Assembly: GCF_030063415.1 (NCBI RefSeq)
Contig: NZ_JASITA010000006.1
Coordinates: forward strand, 62,001 to 126,000
Reading direction: 5' to 3'
Length of the DNA: 64,000 nt
Source of the DNA: Streptomyces sp. H27-C3
GTDB lineage: Bacteria; Actinomycetota; Actinomycetes; Streptomycetales; Streptomycetaceae
Both the position numbers and the translations under genes were made by a program. Under the pieces are notes generated by a model that saw nothing but the letters and a program-made list of their open reading frames with translations, was not told where the DNA came from and searched no databases. Shown one piece after another: positions 37,126-44,057 of the stretch (positions are counted from its first letter, which is position 1; every line of letters begins with the position of its first letter).

Positions 37126-37211
37126 GCGCGTTCCGCGGTGCGGAGTGGCGCAGGCGTGCTGACTGGGTCTGGCGAGGTGCAGGCGCGCTGCGAAGGCTTG
37201 CCGCATGGGGT

Positions 37212-37239
37212 GCGGCGGTACCAGTCCTGGTACCGCCGC
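37212..37239 (+). terminator. Terminator of the Fic-like gene
   Basis: 12-13 base perfect arms (37212-37224, 37227-37239). It lies about 87 bases past the stop. A TTTTT run follows about 35 bases further on, so the fit as a rho-independent terminator is loose. Confidence 0.6.
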
Positions 37240-37284
37240 TGGCACGTCCGTCGAGTTACCAAGCGTCCTCGTATTTTTGCCCAT

Positions 37285-37476
37285 CAGGTCGGGAACTTGG
37301 CCCGTTACCTGGTGCGGCTGGCCCGTAATCGACGGGTCGACGTCGCGTGGGTGCTCAACTTCTGTGCGCGGTCCGTGGGGCCGAACTGCGTGAAAGGTGA
37401 TCCTCTCGGATATCCTTGGTCTCGCGGGCCGTTGAGTCCTTTGTACTCCTGTCGCGGGGCAAGTGGAACCCCTGGC
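37285..37476 (-). ncRNA. 6S-like RNA (scr3559-type)
   Basis: The interval corresponds to the one between the HAD gene and the Fic-like gene where S. coelicolor, as I recall, encodes a 192-nt 6S-like RNA. A minus-strand promoter (37483-37511) places the start near 37476. The 5' end (CAGG, GG, CUUG, CCC) can pair with a segment ending near 37285 (GGG, CAAG, CC, CCUG), closing a stem about 190 nt long, and an inner CUCAAC/GUUGAG helix is possible. A closed terminal stem and an open centre are the 6S layout. RNA of this class binds RNA polymerase holoenzyme. Confidence 0.55.
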
Positions 37477-37482
37477 TGCACT

Positions 37483-37511
37483 TCTTTACTTTTAGGTTCA
37501 AATACGGGCAA
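37483..37511 (-). promoter_or_regulatory. Sigma-70-type promoter for the 6S-like RNA
   Basis: On the minus strand -35 TTGCCC (37506-37511) and -10 TAAAGA (37483-37488) are 17 bases apart. The -35 lies inside the last codons of the HAD gene, so the promoter overlaps that gene's 3' end. Confidence 0.55.
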
Positions 37512-38373
37512 AAGCTCCGGACGGTGATCCGGGCTGTCGTCGGGCGCGCCGACCGGCGTACCAGACCAGGCCCGCCGTGGCCGCGGCCGCACCCACGGCG
37601 GCTGCCGCGAGGAGCGCCGGGCGGGGCGGCATGGGGAAGGCGGGCAGCCGCTTCTTGAGGGGAACCGGCCGGTTGAAGACGAGAATCGGCCATTCGCGGG
37701 CGACCGCCTCACGGCGCAGAGACCGGTCCGGATTGACCGCGTAGGGGTGGCCGACCGACTCCAGCATCGGGATATCGGTGGCCGAATCGCTGTAGGCGAA
37801 ACAGCGCGTCAGGTCGTACCCCTCGGACTTGGCCAGCTCCTTGATCGCCTCGGCCTTGGTGGGGCCGTACGCGTAGTACTCCACCTCGCCCGTGAAGCAG
37901 CCGTCGCTGCCGACGATCATCCGGGTCGCCACCACGCGGTCGGCGCCGAGGAGCTCGCCGATGGGCTCGACGACCTCCGCACCCGAGGTGGAGACGATGA
38001 CCACATCGCGTCCCGCGGTGTGGTGTTCCTCGATGAGGGAGGCGGCCTCGTCGTAGATGATCGGGTCGATCAGGTCATGCAGGGTCTCGGCGACCAGCTC
38101 CCGGACCTGCTGGACGTTCCAGCCCTTGCAGAGCGCGGAGAGATATTCGCGCATCCGCTCCATCTGGTCGTGGTCGGCGCCGCCGGCCAGGAAGACGAAC
38201 TGCACGTAGGCGGTGCGCAGAACATCCCGGCGGTTGATCAGTCCGCCTTGATAGAAGGACTTGCTGAAGGTCAGCGTGCTCGACTTCGCAATCACCGTCT
38301 TGTCGAGGTCGAAGAAGGCGGCTGTTCGAGGCAAGGAGTGGTTTTCCACGAGGCGAGCATAGGCGCCCACCAT
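37498..38373 (-). CDS. HAD-IB family phosphatase with C-terminal membrane helix
   Basis: 291 residues if started at ATG 38373; GTG 38349 ('MENHSLPRTAAFFDLDKT') is nearly as good. 'AAFFDLDKTVI' is HAD motif I with the nucleophile Asp, 'VIVSTSGAEVV' motif II, 'GPTKAEAIKEL' the Lys of motif III and 'AYSDSATDIPML' motif IV. The SerB-like HAD-IB group includes phosphoserine and lysolipid phosphatases. The C-terminal 50 residues have a hydrophobic segment ('LLAAAAVGAAAATAGLVWYA') that may anchor it. It lies beside ssd with a 6C RNA between, the arrangement seen in M. tuberculosis. Confidence 0.88.
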   Translation of the reverse strand: MVGAYARLVENHSLPRTAAFFDLDKTVIAKSSTLTFSKSFYQGGLINRRDVLRTAYVQFVFLAGGADHDQMERMREYLSALCKGWNVQQVRELVAETLHDLIDPIIYDEAASLIEEHHTAGRDVVIVSTSGAEVVEPIGELLGADRVVATRMIVGSDGCFTGEVEYYAYGPTKAEAIKELAKSEGYDLTRCFAYSDSATDIPMLESVGHPYAVNPDRSLRREAVAREWPILVFNRPVPLKKRLPAFPMPPRPALLAAAAVGAAAATAGLVWYAGRRARRQPGSPSGAFARI

Positions 38374-38454
38374 TCGGCGTACGCTGTGGCGCGTGGGTTT
38401 GCCTGAGAAGGCTCTCGGGTACACCATGGAAGTCACGGATCGTTCGCGACCGTG

Positions 38455-38535
38455 CTACCCCGGTCCGACTCCTCCCCCCCCCGAGTCGGCCGAGGAGACG
38501 ACCCCCGTTCTCCCCCCCGACGGGGGTCGTCGCAT
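38455..38535 (+). ncRNA. 6C RNA
   Basis: Two successive hairpins each have a loop of cytosines. The first has arms 'ccgactc' (38465-38471) and 'gagtcgg' (38483-38489) with nine C in the loop. The second has 12-base arms (38497-38508 and 38520-38531) with seven C. Two hairpins with at least six C each define the 6C family in Actinobacteria. The position between an HAD gene and ssd matches the mycobacterial 6C locus. The orientation is set by having C, not G, in the loops. The exact ends are not known. The family acts in trans on mRNAs through the C-rich loops. Confidence 0.85.
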
Positions 38536-38694
38536 GTCCGGATGTATTTTCGTCCTCCGGTTCTGATCGCTCCTCCTCTTCGAGGGTCTCGACGGCGCCG
38601 CCCTCCACTCTTGAGACTCGTCACGCTCCGTAGTGGTTCCGCTGCTCTCCGGGAGTCGCCGGAATAGGTGAGTGGGATATTCACAAGGCGCCGG

Positions 38695-38703
38695 TTGTCC
38701 ACA
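38695..38703 (+). promoter_or_regulatory. DnaA-box-like site upstream of ssd
   Basis: 'TTGTCCACA' is the preferred Streptomyces DnaA box. A partial copy, 'gatccaca', follows at about 38716. The site is about 102 bases upstream of the ssd start. Single boxes occur by chance, so this is only a candidate. Confidence 0.4.
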
Positions 38704-38804
38704 GTTTTTCAGCAAGATCCACACGATTTTCCAGATCCCTCCACGGTGATTCCGTCCACGAAGTTCCTGGACGCAAGGAATCGCTGTGAGAGGGGGCGGA
38801 GATC

Positions 38805-39926
38805 GTGGCTGGATCCATCACATCCGACCGGTTGCCGACTGCCGAAGGGCGGCAGGGCAGGCCGTTGATCGTCACCGAGGACGTGGATCTGCTCGACGAC
38901 TTGCTGCGGCTGTGCGCCGCGGCCGGCGCCGAGCCGGAAGTCCACTACGCGGTGCCCGCGCGCACCGGCAGCTGGGAGAGCGCGCCGCTGATCCTGGTCG
39001 GTGACGACGCGGCCGAGCGGGTGCGTGCCGCGGTGCTCGGAAGCGGGACCGCGCGCAGACGCGGCGTGATGCTCGTGGGCAAGGATCAGGACGATCCGAG
39101 TGTCTGGCGGCTGGCCGTGGAGATCGGCGCCGACCATGTGCTGCGACTGCCCGACGCGGAATCCTGGCTCGTCGAGCGGATCGCCGATGTGGCCGAGGGC
39201 GTGGGGCGCCAGGCGCTGACCGTGGGGGTCATCGGCGGGCGGGGCGGGGCCGGGGCGTCGACGCTGGCGTGCGCGCTGGCGGTGGCCGCCGCCCGCACCG
39301 GACAGCGCACGATGCTCATCGACGGGGACCCGCTCGGCGGCGGCCTCGACGTGCTGCTCGGCGGGGAGGCCGCGGAGGGCATGCGATGGCCGGATTTCGC
39401 CGAGTCCCGGGGGCGGGTCGGCAGTGGGGCGCTGGAGGATTCGCTGCCCGAACTGCATGCGCTGCGGGTGCTGAGCTGGGACCGGGGCGACCGGGTGGTG
39501 ATCCCTCCGGAGGCGATGCGGGCGGTGCTGGCCGCGGCCCGTCGGCGCGGCGGGGTGGTGGTCGTGGATCTGCCGCGCCGGGTCGACGAGGCCGTCGCCG
39601 AGGCGCTGGCGCAGCTGGACCTCGGGCTGCTGGTGGTGCCGGCGGACCTGCGGGCCGTGGCGGCGGCGAGCCGGGTGGCGTCGACCGTGGGCATGGTGCT
39701 GCGGGACCTCAGGGCAGTGGTGCGCGGGCCGTACGCCTCGGGACTCGACGAGGAGCAGGTGGCACGGCTGCTGGGGCTTCCGCTCGCCGGTGAACTGCCG
39801 GTGGAGGCGGGGCTGCTGGAGGCGCAGACGGGCGGGACACCGCCGGGCGCCAGCGCGCGTGGGCCGCTGGCCCGGTTTTGTACGGCGTTCTGGGGCCGCG
39901 CCCTCGCCGGGGGCGGTGTCTCATGA
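38805..39926 (+). CDS. ssd: Septum site-determining protein Ssd / CpaE-like ATPase
   Basis: 373 residues from GTG 38805, with a G-rich ribosome site. The first 120 residues are a receiver-like domain without a clear phospho-acceptor. The MinD-like ATPase follows: 'GVIGGRGGAGASTLACALA' is a deviant Walker A in which the usual Lys-Thr is replaced by Ala-Ser, and 'MLIDGDPLGGGLDVLLG' is the Walker A' region. In mycobacteria Ssd modulates division and is the CpaE-like component of the tad locus. The stop overlaps the ATG of tadA by ATGA, so they form one operon. Confidence 0.88.
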   Translation: MAGSITSDRLPTAEGRQGRPLIVTEDVDLLDDLLRLCAAAGAEPEVHYAVPARTGSWESAPLILVGDDAAERVRAAVLGSGTARRRGVMLVGKDQDDPSVWRLAVEIGADHVLRLPDAESWLVERIADVAEGVGRQALTVGVIGGRGGAGASTLACALAVAAARTGQRTMLIDGDPLGGGLDVLLGGEAAEGMRWPDFAESRGRVGSGALEDSLPELHALRVLSWDRGDRVVIPPEAMRAVLAAARRRGGVVVVDLPRRVDEAVAEALAQLDLGLLVVPADLRAVAAASRVASTVGMVLRDLRAVVRGPYASGLDEEQVARLLGLPLAGELPVEAGLLEAQTGGTPPGASARGPLARFCTAFWGRALAGGGVS

Positions 39927-40522
39927 GCGCCGAGCTGCTGGACGCCGTGCGGCAGCGGCTGGCGGAGAGCGGGGCCGAGCCGACGCCCGCCAGGGTGGCC
40001 GCCGCGCTCCGGGCGCAGGGGCGGCTGCTCGGCGACGCGGAAGTGCTGGGTGCGGCTGAGGAGTTGCGCTGCGAGCTGGTGGGCACGGGGGTGCTGGAGC
40101 CGCTGTTGGCCGACCCGTCGGTGACCGATGTGCTGGTGTCCGCTCCGGACCGGGTGTGGGTGGACCGGGGCGGCGGTCTTGAGCTCACCGGGGTTCGTTT
40201 CACCGACGCGGCGGCGGTGCGCAGGCTGGCGCAGCGGCTCGCGGCGGTGGCGGGGCGGCGGCTGGACGACGCGCGGCCCTGGGTGGACGCGCGACTGCCG
40301 GACGGGACACGGATGCATGCGGTGCTGCCGCCGGTGGCGGTCGGCTCGACGTGCCTGTCGCTTCGGGTGGTGAGGCTCAAGGCGTTCTCGCTGGATGAGC
40401 TGGTCGCGGCGGGCACGGTGCCGCCCGGCGGTGACCGGGTGCTGCGGGCGCTGATCGATGCCCGCGTCTCGTATCTGATCAGCGGGGGCACGGGCTCGGG
40501 GAACCCGAATCGCGCTTTGTGA
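39923..40522 (+). pseudogene. tadA: TadA/CpaF secretion ATPase, truncated by prophage integration
   Basis: 199 residues remain of a protein that should be near 400-450. The N-terminal domain ('GTGVLEPLLADPSVTDVLVS', 'ARLPDGTRMHAVLPP') is intact, and the Walker A begins 'ISGGTGSG' but then reads 'NPNRAL' and stops, where 'KTTLL' is expected. The missing Lys and the whole ATPase core were cut off by the prophage junction near 40493-40504. TadA powers assembly of Tad/Flp pili together with the TadB and TadC membrane proteins, presumably encoded beyond the far end of the prophage. The frame is otherwise undamaged, indicating a recent or reversible insertion. Confidence 0.88.
40490..40510. other. 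Prophage attachment junction (attL or attR)
   Basis: The sequence follows the expected tadA Walker A codons (ACG GGC TCG GGG AA) to 40503 and then diverges into non-tadA sequence. The crossover is therefore at or a few bases left of 40503. Short palindromes ('agtgatcact' at 40534-40543, and a tttcgcgg/ccgcgaaa stem at 40543-40560) lie on the phage side. The core cannot be fixed without the other end. Confidence 0.7.
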
Positions 40523-40658
40523 CACCTCTAAGGAGTGATCACTTTCGCGGCTCCGCGAAAACGACGGAGCGAGGCTCTGACCTGCTGCTTTATGGCTACC
40601 CTGGGCTCCATTCCGGAGCGCGTCCCCGGTTCCTTGGAATCGAAGGTTGGACGAAAAA

Positions 40659-40698
40659 GCCCCGGCCGTCCGCCTCGGGGGAAGCGGACGACCGGGGC
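40659..40698 (-). terminator. Rho-independent terminator of the att-proximal cassette
   Basis: 15-bp stem (40659-40673 with 40684-40698) with one G-T pair; on the minus strand it is followed closely by TTTTT. It ends the leftward operon just short of the junction with the host gene. Confidence 0.8.
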
Positions 40699-40702
40699 GG
40701 CT

Positions 40703-40879
40703 TCAGCGGCCGAGCGTGTACGAGGTTCGGTTCGCCGGGTGCACGAACACCACGAACGGATCGCCATAGGACGTCCTGACCCAGCCTCGATTCCTCTGCG
40801 ACGGCGGCCCTGCCGTCACCTTCGACGCCCGGTACCTGTCCACCACCTCGGCGTAACGCGGATCAATCCACTCACGCAT
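40703..40879 (-). CDS. Small phage protein, 58 aa
   Basis: Translation from ATG 40879 gives 'MREWIDPRYAEVVDRYR' and ends 'FVHPANRTSYTLGR'. A near-perfect ribosome site 'aaggaggccc' sits just upstream, and the terminator follows immediately. I recognise no family. It is the last gene before the prophage junction. Confidence 0.65.
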   Translation of the reverse strand: MREWIDPRYAEVVDRYRASKVTAGPPSQRNRGWVRTSYGDPFVVFVHPANRTSYTLGR

Positions 40880-40947
40880 ATGGGCCTCCTTCGGCTTCGC
40901 TTCCCACCGACGCTACGGCCGCTGCGGATCGGAGACGAGAGCTTCGG

Positions 40948-41445
40948 TCAGTTCCCACCCGTATTGGAGCAGTCACCGCTACACGACCCCTCCGGGCCAG
41001 GCGGGGAGTGCTCACACGACGCTGCCACGGGGATGCTGGTGTCGGATGGCCCGACCCACATCGTGGGCTCGGGGGCGTACCCGGCGGCCGTGATTGCGGC
41101 CTGGCTGCGGGCCAGTGCATCCGGGTCGTGGCGTCCGGTGTCCGGGGCCTCAGGGACGTGGTGCACGAATAGGCCGAGCCGACCGGCGAGGCTCGCTTTG
41201 ACGCGCGTGTGCAGGATCAGCGCGTGCCACCCCTCGTCCACCACGCGGGAGGGCTTGAGGCGGGCATCAGGATGCGCGGCGCAGGCCGCTTCGAACTTCA
41301 GGGCCTCCAGCACGATCAGTTCGGCGAGCGCGCTGTCCATGCCGAGGTTGTTCCGCTGGACGGTGGCGGTCACGGCGTCGAGGTCCTCGGGGTGGATCAG
41401 GTCGCGGACGTCCCGTGTCACGGATGCCTGGGTGGTCATACTCAT
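40948..41445 (-). CDS. Glycine-rich-domain-protein-like (GRDP-type) protein
   Basis: 165 residues from ATG 41445, with 'gggaga' upstream. 'RVVDEGWHALILHTRV' followed by 'LGLFVHHVPE' is the pattern of proteins annotated as glycine-rich-domain-containing, in which a VD-x-x-WH-x-x-L-x-T block precedes a G-x-F-x-HH-x-P block. Their function is unknown; the conserved His residues suggest metal binding. A Cys-rich tail ('SCSGDCSNTGGN') ends the protein. It sits in the GntR-linked cassette near the att junction. Confidence 0.6.
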   Translation of the reverse strand: MSMTTQASVTRDVRDLIHPEDLDAVTATVQRNNLGMDSALAELIVLEALKFEAACAAHPDARLKPSRVVDEGWHALILHTRVKASLAGRLGLFVHHVPEAPDTGRHDPDALARSQAAITAAGYAPEPTMWVGPSDTSIPVAASCEHSPPGPEGSCSGDCSNTGGN

Positions 41446-41482
41446 GAGGGTGTTCTCCCGTTCTGTGGATGGGATGGACCGT

Positions 41483-41527
41483 CCGCCTCGGCCGGGGTTT
41501 CCTGGCCGGATGCATCGGCCGAGGCGG
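41483..41527 (-). terminator. Hairpin between two cassette genes
   Basis: Perfect 12-bp arms (41483-41494, 41516-41527) downstream of the zinc-ribbon gene on the minus strand. No T-run is present. It may be a weak terminator or an mRNA stabiliser. Confidence 0.5.
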
Positions 41528-41578
41528 GTCTTGCAGCCCGCCGCCCCCGTGGGCATGGGGTGCTGGGGACGGCGGGGG

Positions 41579-41791
41579 TCAGTGGGGGTGCGGCTGGGGT
41601 GTCATCGCGTAGTCGAAGCGCGGGAACCCGTAGCTGTCTGCCGGGTGCTGGTCGAGCGGCAAGATCCTGCGGCTCTGACGGCAGCCCAGGCAGGCGTAGA
41701 GGATGCGGCCGGGCCCGGAGTTGGCGTGCTCCAGACCGACGGCGACCGTCTCTGCGGCGTCGATGCCGCACACGGCACAGATTTCACTCAT
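41579..41791 (-). CDS. Small zinc-ribbon protein
   Basis: 70 residues with two C-x2-C pairs, 'EICAVCGID' and 'YACLGCRQS', spaced as in a zinc ribbon. The ATG at 41791 overlaps the stop of the upstream gene by 8 bases, so the two are coupled. The tail is short and His/Pro-rich. Binding partners cannot be predicted. Confidence 0.7.
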   Translation of the reverse strand: MSEICAVCGIDAAETVAVGLEHANSGPGRILYACLGCRQSRRILPLDQHPADSYGFPRFDYAMTPQPHPH

Positions 41792-42134
41792 GGGTGGCTT
41801 CCGGGGCGGTGAGCTGTGCCCATAGGCCGCAGACGCAGGTCGTGATGCCGGAGGACCTTGAGAGACCTTTGATGACGAGCGCGCCGGGGCCGTGGACTTG
41901 GAGGATGGGGAGGGGGGCTTGGCCGGTGGCGGTGATTCGCATCCGCGGGCCGGCCGTGGAGATGGTCATCTCGATGGATTCGGGGCGGTTGCCGAGGACG
42001 GCGACGAACAGTTCGTTCGCGACGAGCGGGGCATCCTCGTGAGCTACGTGGCCTGCCGTCCAGGAGCGGACTCGGTCAGCTTCCACCGGCAGGGCCATGA
42101 AGACCTTGCGCCAGGTATGCCCAGATTCGGACAC
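41784..42134 (-). CDS. Divergent HATPase-like small protein
   Basis: 116 residues from GTG 42134, with 'ggggga' five bases upstream. The order 'VANELFVAVLGN' (N box), 'RMRITATGQAPLPI' (the D-x-G region) and 'GALVIKGLSRSSGITTCVCGLWAQL' (end of the fold) follows the anti-sigma-factor-type ATPases abundant in Streptomyces. The N-box Asn and the G-box are not conserved, so ATP binding is doubtful. It is the first gene of the leftward cassette, divergent from gntR. Confidence 0.5.
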   Translation of the reverse strand: MSESGHTWRKVFMALPVEADRVRSWTAGHVAHEDAPLVANELFVAVLGNRPESIEMTISTAGPRMRITATGQAPLPILQVHGPGALVIKGLSRSSGITTCVCGLWAQLTAPEATHE

Positions 42135-42158
42135 GACTGTCCCCCGGATCCCGTAGTT

Positions 42159-42193
42159 ATCTGAGTACGGATAGTTTTTATCTGTACTCAGAT
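42159..42193. promoter_or_regulatory. Inverted-repeat operator in the gntR divergent promoter
   Basis: 'atctgagtac' (42159-42168) and 'gtactcagat' (42184-42193) are perfect inverse copies 15 bases apart. The right arm resembles 'tgtacacagatt' at the gntR start codon. GntR/HutC regulators typically bind such palindromes. Confidence 0.65.
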
Positions 42194-42234
42194 TGTCGCT
42201 GGAGTTGGCACTGGTCAAGTGAGCGGGGGACATT

Positions 42235-42249
42235 ATGTGTACACAGATT
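42235..42249. promoter_or_regulatory. Second operator-like palindrome over the gntR start codon
   Basis: 'tgtgtacaca' (42236-42245) begins on the second base of the ATG and continues 'gattg', matching the right arm of the upstream operator at 42183-42195 with few changes. Binding here would block translation initiation or elongation of gntR, an autorepression layout. Confidence 0.5.
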
Positions 42250-43035
42250 GACGCGATCATTCGGAACGGTGGTGTGGGAGTGGCGCAGCCCGAATACCTG
42301 CGGATCGCCGCTGACCTGCGACGCCGTATCTCCTCCGGCGAGTTCGGGCCCGGCGACAGGATCCCCACCCTCCCGGCCCTGTGCGAGCACTACCGGGTCT
42401 CCGAGACGACGATCCGGAACGCCGTCACTCTGCTCCGCAACGAAGGCTTGCTTGAGACCCGTGCACGCGCGGGCACTCTCGTGCGCCCCCAGCCGCCCGT
42501 TCACCGCATGGCCGCAGACCGGTATCGCACCGCGCCGGGCGCGAAGTCCACGCCGTACACCCGCGATCAGGGGATCGGCTGGTCTGAGTACCGGCTCGAC
42601 AAGCGATTCGAGAAGGTCCGAGCGGATGCTGCGCTGGCGTCGCTCTTCGAGTGCGAGGTGGCCGAGCGACTCCTCGCCCGCCACTTCGTTTTCTACGACA
42701 ACGACCAGCCCACACAGATGTCGACCAGCTATGTTCGGTGGACTGACGTGGCCGGTACGCCGGTGGCCGACCCGATCAACGAGCCGTGGCCGGGCGGTAC
42801 TCGGGCACAGATGGCCAGCCTGGGCATCACGGTCACCCGGATCACAGAGTCGTTCACCTCGGCCATGCCGACCGAGGTGGAAGCGGCGACGCTCCGCATC
42901 GGGGCCGGTGTCCCCGTGCTGCGGTACACCCGGCGGCACATCGCGGCCACCGGGCGCATCGTCGAGGTCGCTCACCCGATCGTCCGCCGCGGTGACACGA
43001 CGATCGTGGACTTCGTCATCGATCTGGACGACTGA
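42235..43035 (+). CDS. GntR family regulator, HutC subfamily
   Basis: 266 residues. The N-terminal winged helix is 'IAADLRRRISSGEFGPGDRIPTLPALCEHYRVSETTIR', shown in parts; 'LLRNEGLLETRARAGTLVRP' is the wing. The C-terminal UTRA-type ligand domain (about 95-260) has 'GVPVLRYTRRHIAATGRIVEVA'. Regulators of this class respond to small molecules or control conjugation and phage functions; KorSA of pSAM2 is one. It diverges from the small cassette and probably represses both. Ligand unknown. Confidence 0.85.
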   Translation: MCTQIDAIIRNGGVGVAQPEYLRIAADLRRRISSGEFGPGDRIPTLPALCEHYRVSETTIRNAVTLLRNEGLLETRARAGTLVRPQPPVHRMAADRYRTAPGAKSTPYTRDQGIGWSEYRLDKRFEKVRADAALASLFECEVAERLLARHFVFYDNDQPTQMSTSYVRWTDVAGTPVADPINEPWPGGTRAQMASLGITVTRITESFTSAMPTEVEAATLRIGAGVPVLRYTRRHIAATGRIVEVAHPIVRRGDTTIVDFVIDLDD

Positions 43036-43046
43036 TCCCGGACGCA

Positions 43047-43090
43047 CGAACGCGCCCCCTCCCACCCGAAGGTGAGAGGGGGCGCGTTCG
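43047..43090. terminator. Bidirectional terminator
   Basis: 15-bp perfect stem (43047-43061 with 43076-43090) between the rightward gntR stop (43035) and leftward collagen-like stop (43092). Confidence 0.8.
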
Positions 43091-43091
43091 T

Positions 43092-43745
43092 TCACGGGTA
43101 CTGGCGGCGGGATGGATCGAGCCCCTGAGGCTGGCCACCCTGCGGGGGCTCAGGGTCAGGGGCGGCGTCGCGGCGGCAGACCAGGGCATCGGGATCATCG
43201 GCGGGCGGCTGAAGGCTGTAGCCGTCCGGGCAGGACTGGCCGTCCGTGCCATCTGATCCGTCACGGCCCGGCTCACCAGGCGGCCCCTGCTCGCCAGCTG
43301 CACCCGCGGGGCCCGGCTCGCCCTGGGGTCCGACCGGTCCGGGAGGGCCGACCACCGAAGCGCCGTCCGTACCCGAAGTGCCCGAGATACCCGGCACGCC
43401 GACGCCGTCACTGCCGTCGCTGCCATCGTCTCCAGGCCGGCCGGTGGGTCCGACCGGGCCGGTCAGACCCACCGGCCCCGGCTCGCCGTCCAGCCCCGGC
43501 GGGCCGGATGGCCCTGGCTGGCCACGGCCGGGCTCGCCCCGGCTACCGGGCGGCCCTGCGACGGGCTTTCCCCCGAGGCGCTGTACCTGGAGGGCGAGTT
43601 GATCCCTGGCCTGGTTCGCGTCCCGCAGGTCCGTGGCCAGGTCCTGCACGGTGAACAGTGCCGCGCCGGCGAGCAGTGCGCCGAGGATCGCCAGGACGTT
43701 GCCTCGGCGTGAGCGGTGGGCGTCCGGCGCCTTGTGCCGTTTCAC
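43092..43745 (-). CDS. Membrane-anchored collagen-like phage protein
   Basis: 217 residues from GTG 43745, overlapping the stop of the upstream gene by GTGA. A basic head and one transmembrane helix ('[17 protein letters not shown]', about 17-33) lead to a short coiled coil, then about 100 residues of Gly-X-Y collagen repeat (residues about 62-165) with a few interruptions such as 'GVGVPG'. A short tail has two Cys. It is the last gene of the lysis region. Collagen-like proteins occur on phage tail fibres, but this one has a membrane helix, so a role in the cell envelope is possible. Confidence 0.85.
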   Translation of the reverse strand: MKRHKAPDAHRSRRGNVLAILGALLAGAALFTVQDLATDLRDANQARDQLALQVQRLGGKPVAGPPGSRGEPGRGQPGPSGPPGLDGEPGPVGLTGPVGPTGRPGDDGSDGSDGVGVPGISGTSGTDGASVVGPPGPVGPQGEPGPAGAAGEQGPPGEPGRDGSDGTDGQSCPDGYSLQPPADDPDALVCRRDAAPDPEPPQGGQPQGLDPSRRQYP

Positions 43746-44041
43746 GCTCTCGCCCCCGTCACGATCGCCACCAGGTAGGGGAGAAGGGCCACGACAACGG
43801 TGATGACGACGCCGACCATCCATCTGCGGGTGGCGACGATGCGGTCGGCGTCCTTCTCGCGCTGCGTCTCCAGCGCGGTGACGCGCTCGGTGATCGTCGT
43901 CTTCTCGATCGTGTAGACGTCCTGAGTGACGACCTTGTCGAGGCGCAGGTTGAGGTGCCCCAGGTCCTCACGCATGTCCTCACGAAGGGACTGGATGAGC
44001 CGCCCGAGCTCCCCGTTCGACATCGACGGCTCATCAGCCAT
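43742..44041 (-). CDS. Coiled-coil plus C-terminal TM protein (XhlA-like)
   Basis: 99 residues. A charged helix ('LGRLIQSLREDMREDLGHL') and a region with heptads ('ERVTALETQREKDADRI') precede a C-terminal transmembrane helix ('VGVVITVVVALLPYLVAIV'). The layout is that of XhlA-type proteins, which work with holins in lysis. Upstream 'ggagcg' supports the start at 44041. It is next to the holin gene. Confidence 0.7.
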   Translation of the reverse strand: MADEPSMSNGELGRLIQSLREDMREDLGHLNLRLDKVVTQDVYTIEKTTITERVTALETQREKDADRIVATRRWMVGVVITVVVALLPYLVAIVTGARA

Positions 44042-44057
44042 GTCGCGCTCCGATCAG

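Noticed and set aside
40535..41812. 425-codon plus-strand frame just inside the prophage, considered as an integrase
   Set aside because: No recombinase motif, and it covers minus-strand genes with good ribosome sites.
43092..43745. Collagen-like repeat read as a sequencing or assembly artefact
   Set aside because: The repeat is imperfect with varied codons and stays in frame, so it is real coding sequence.
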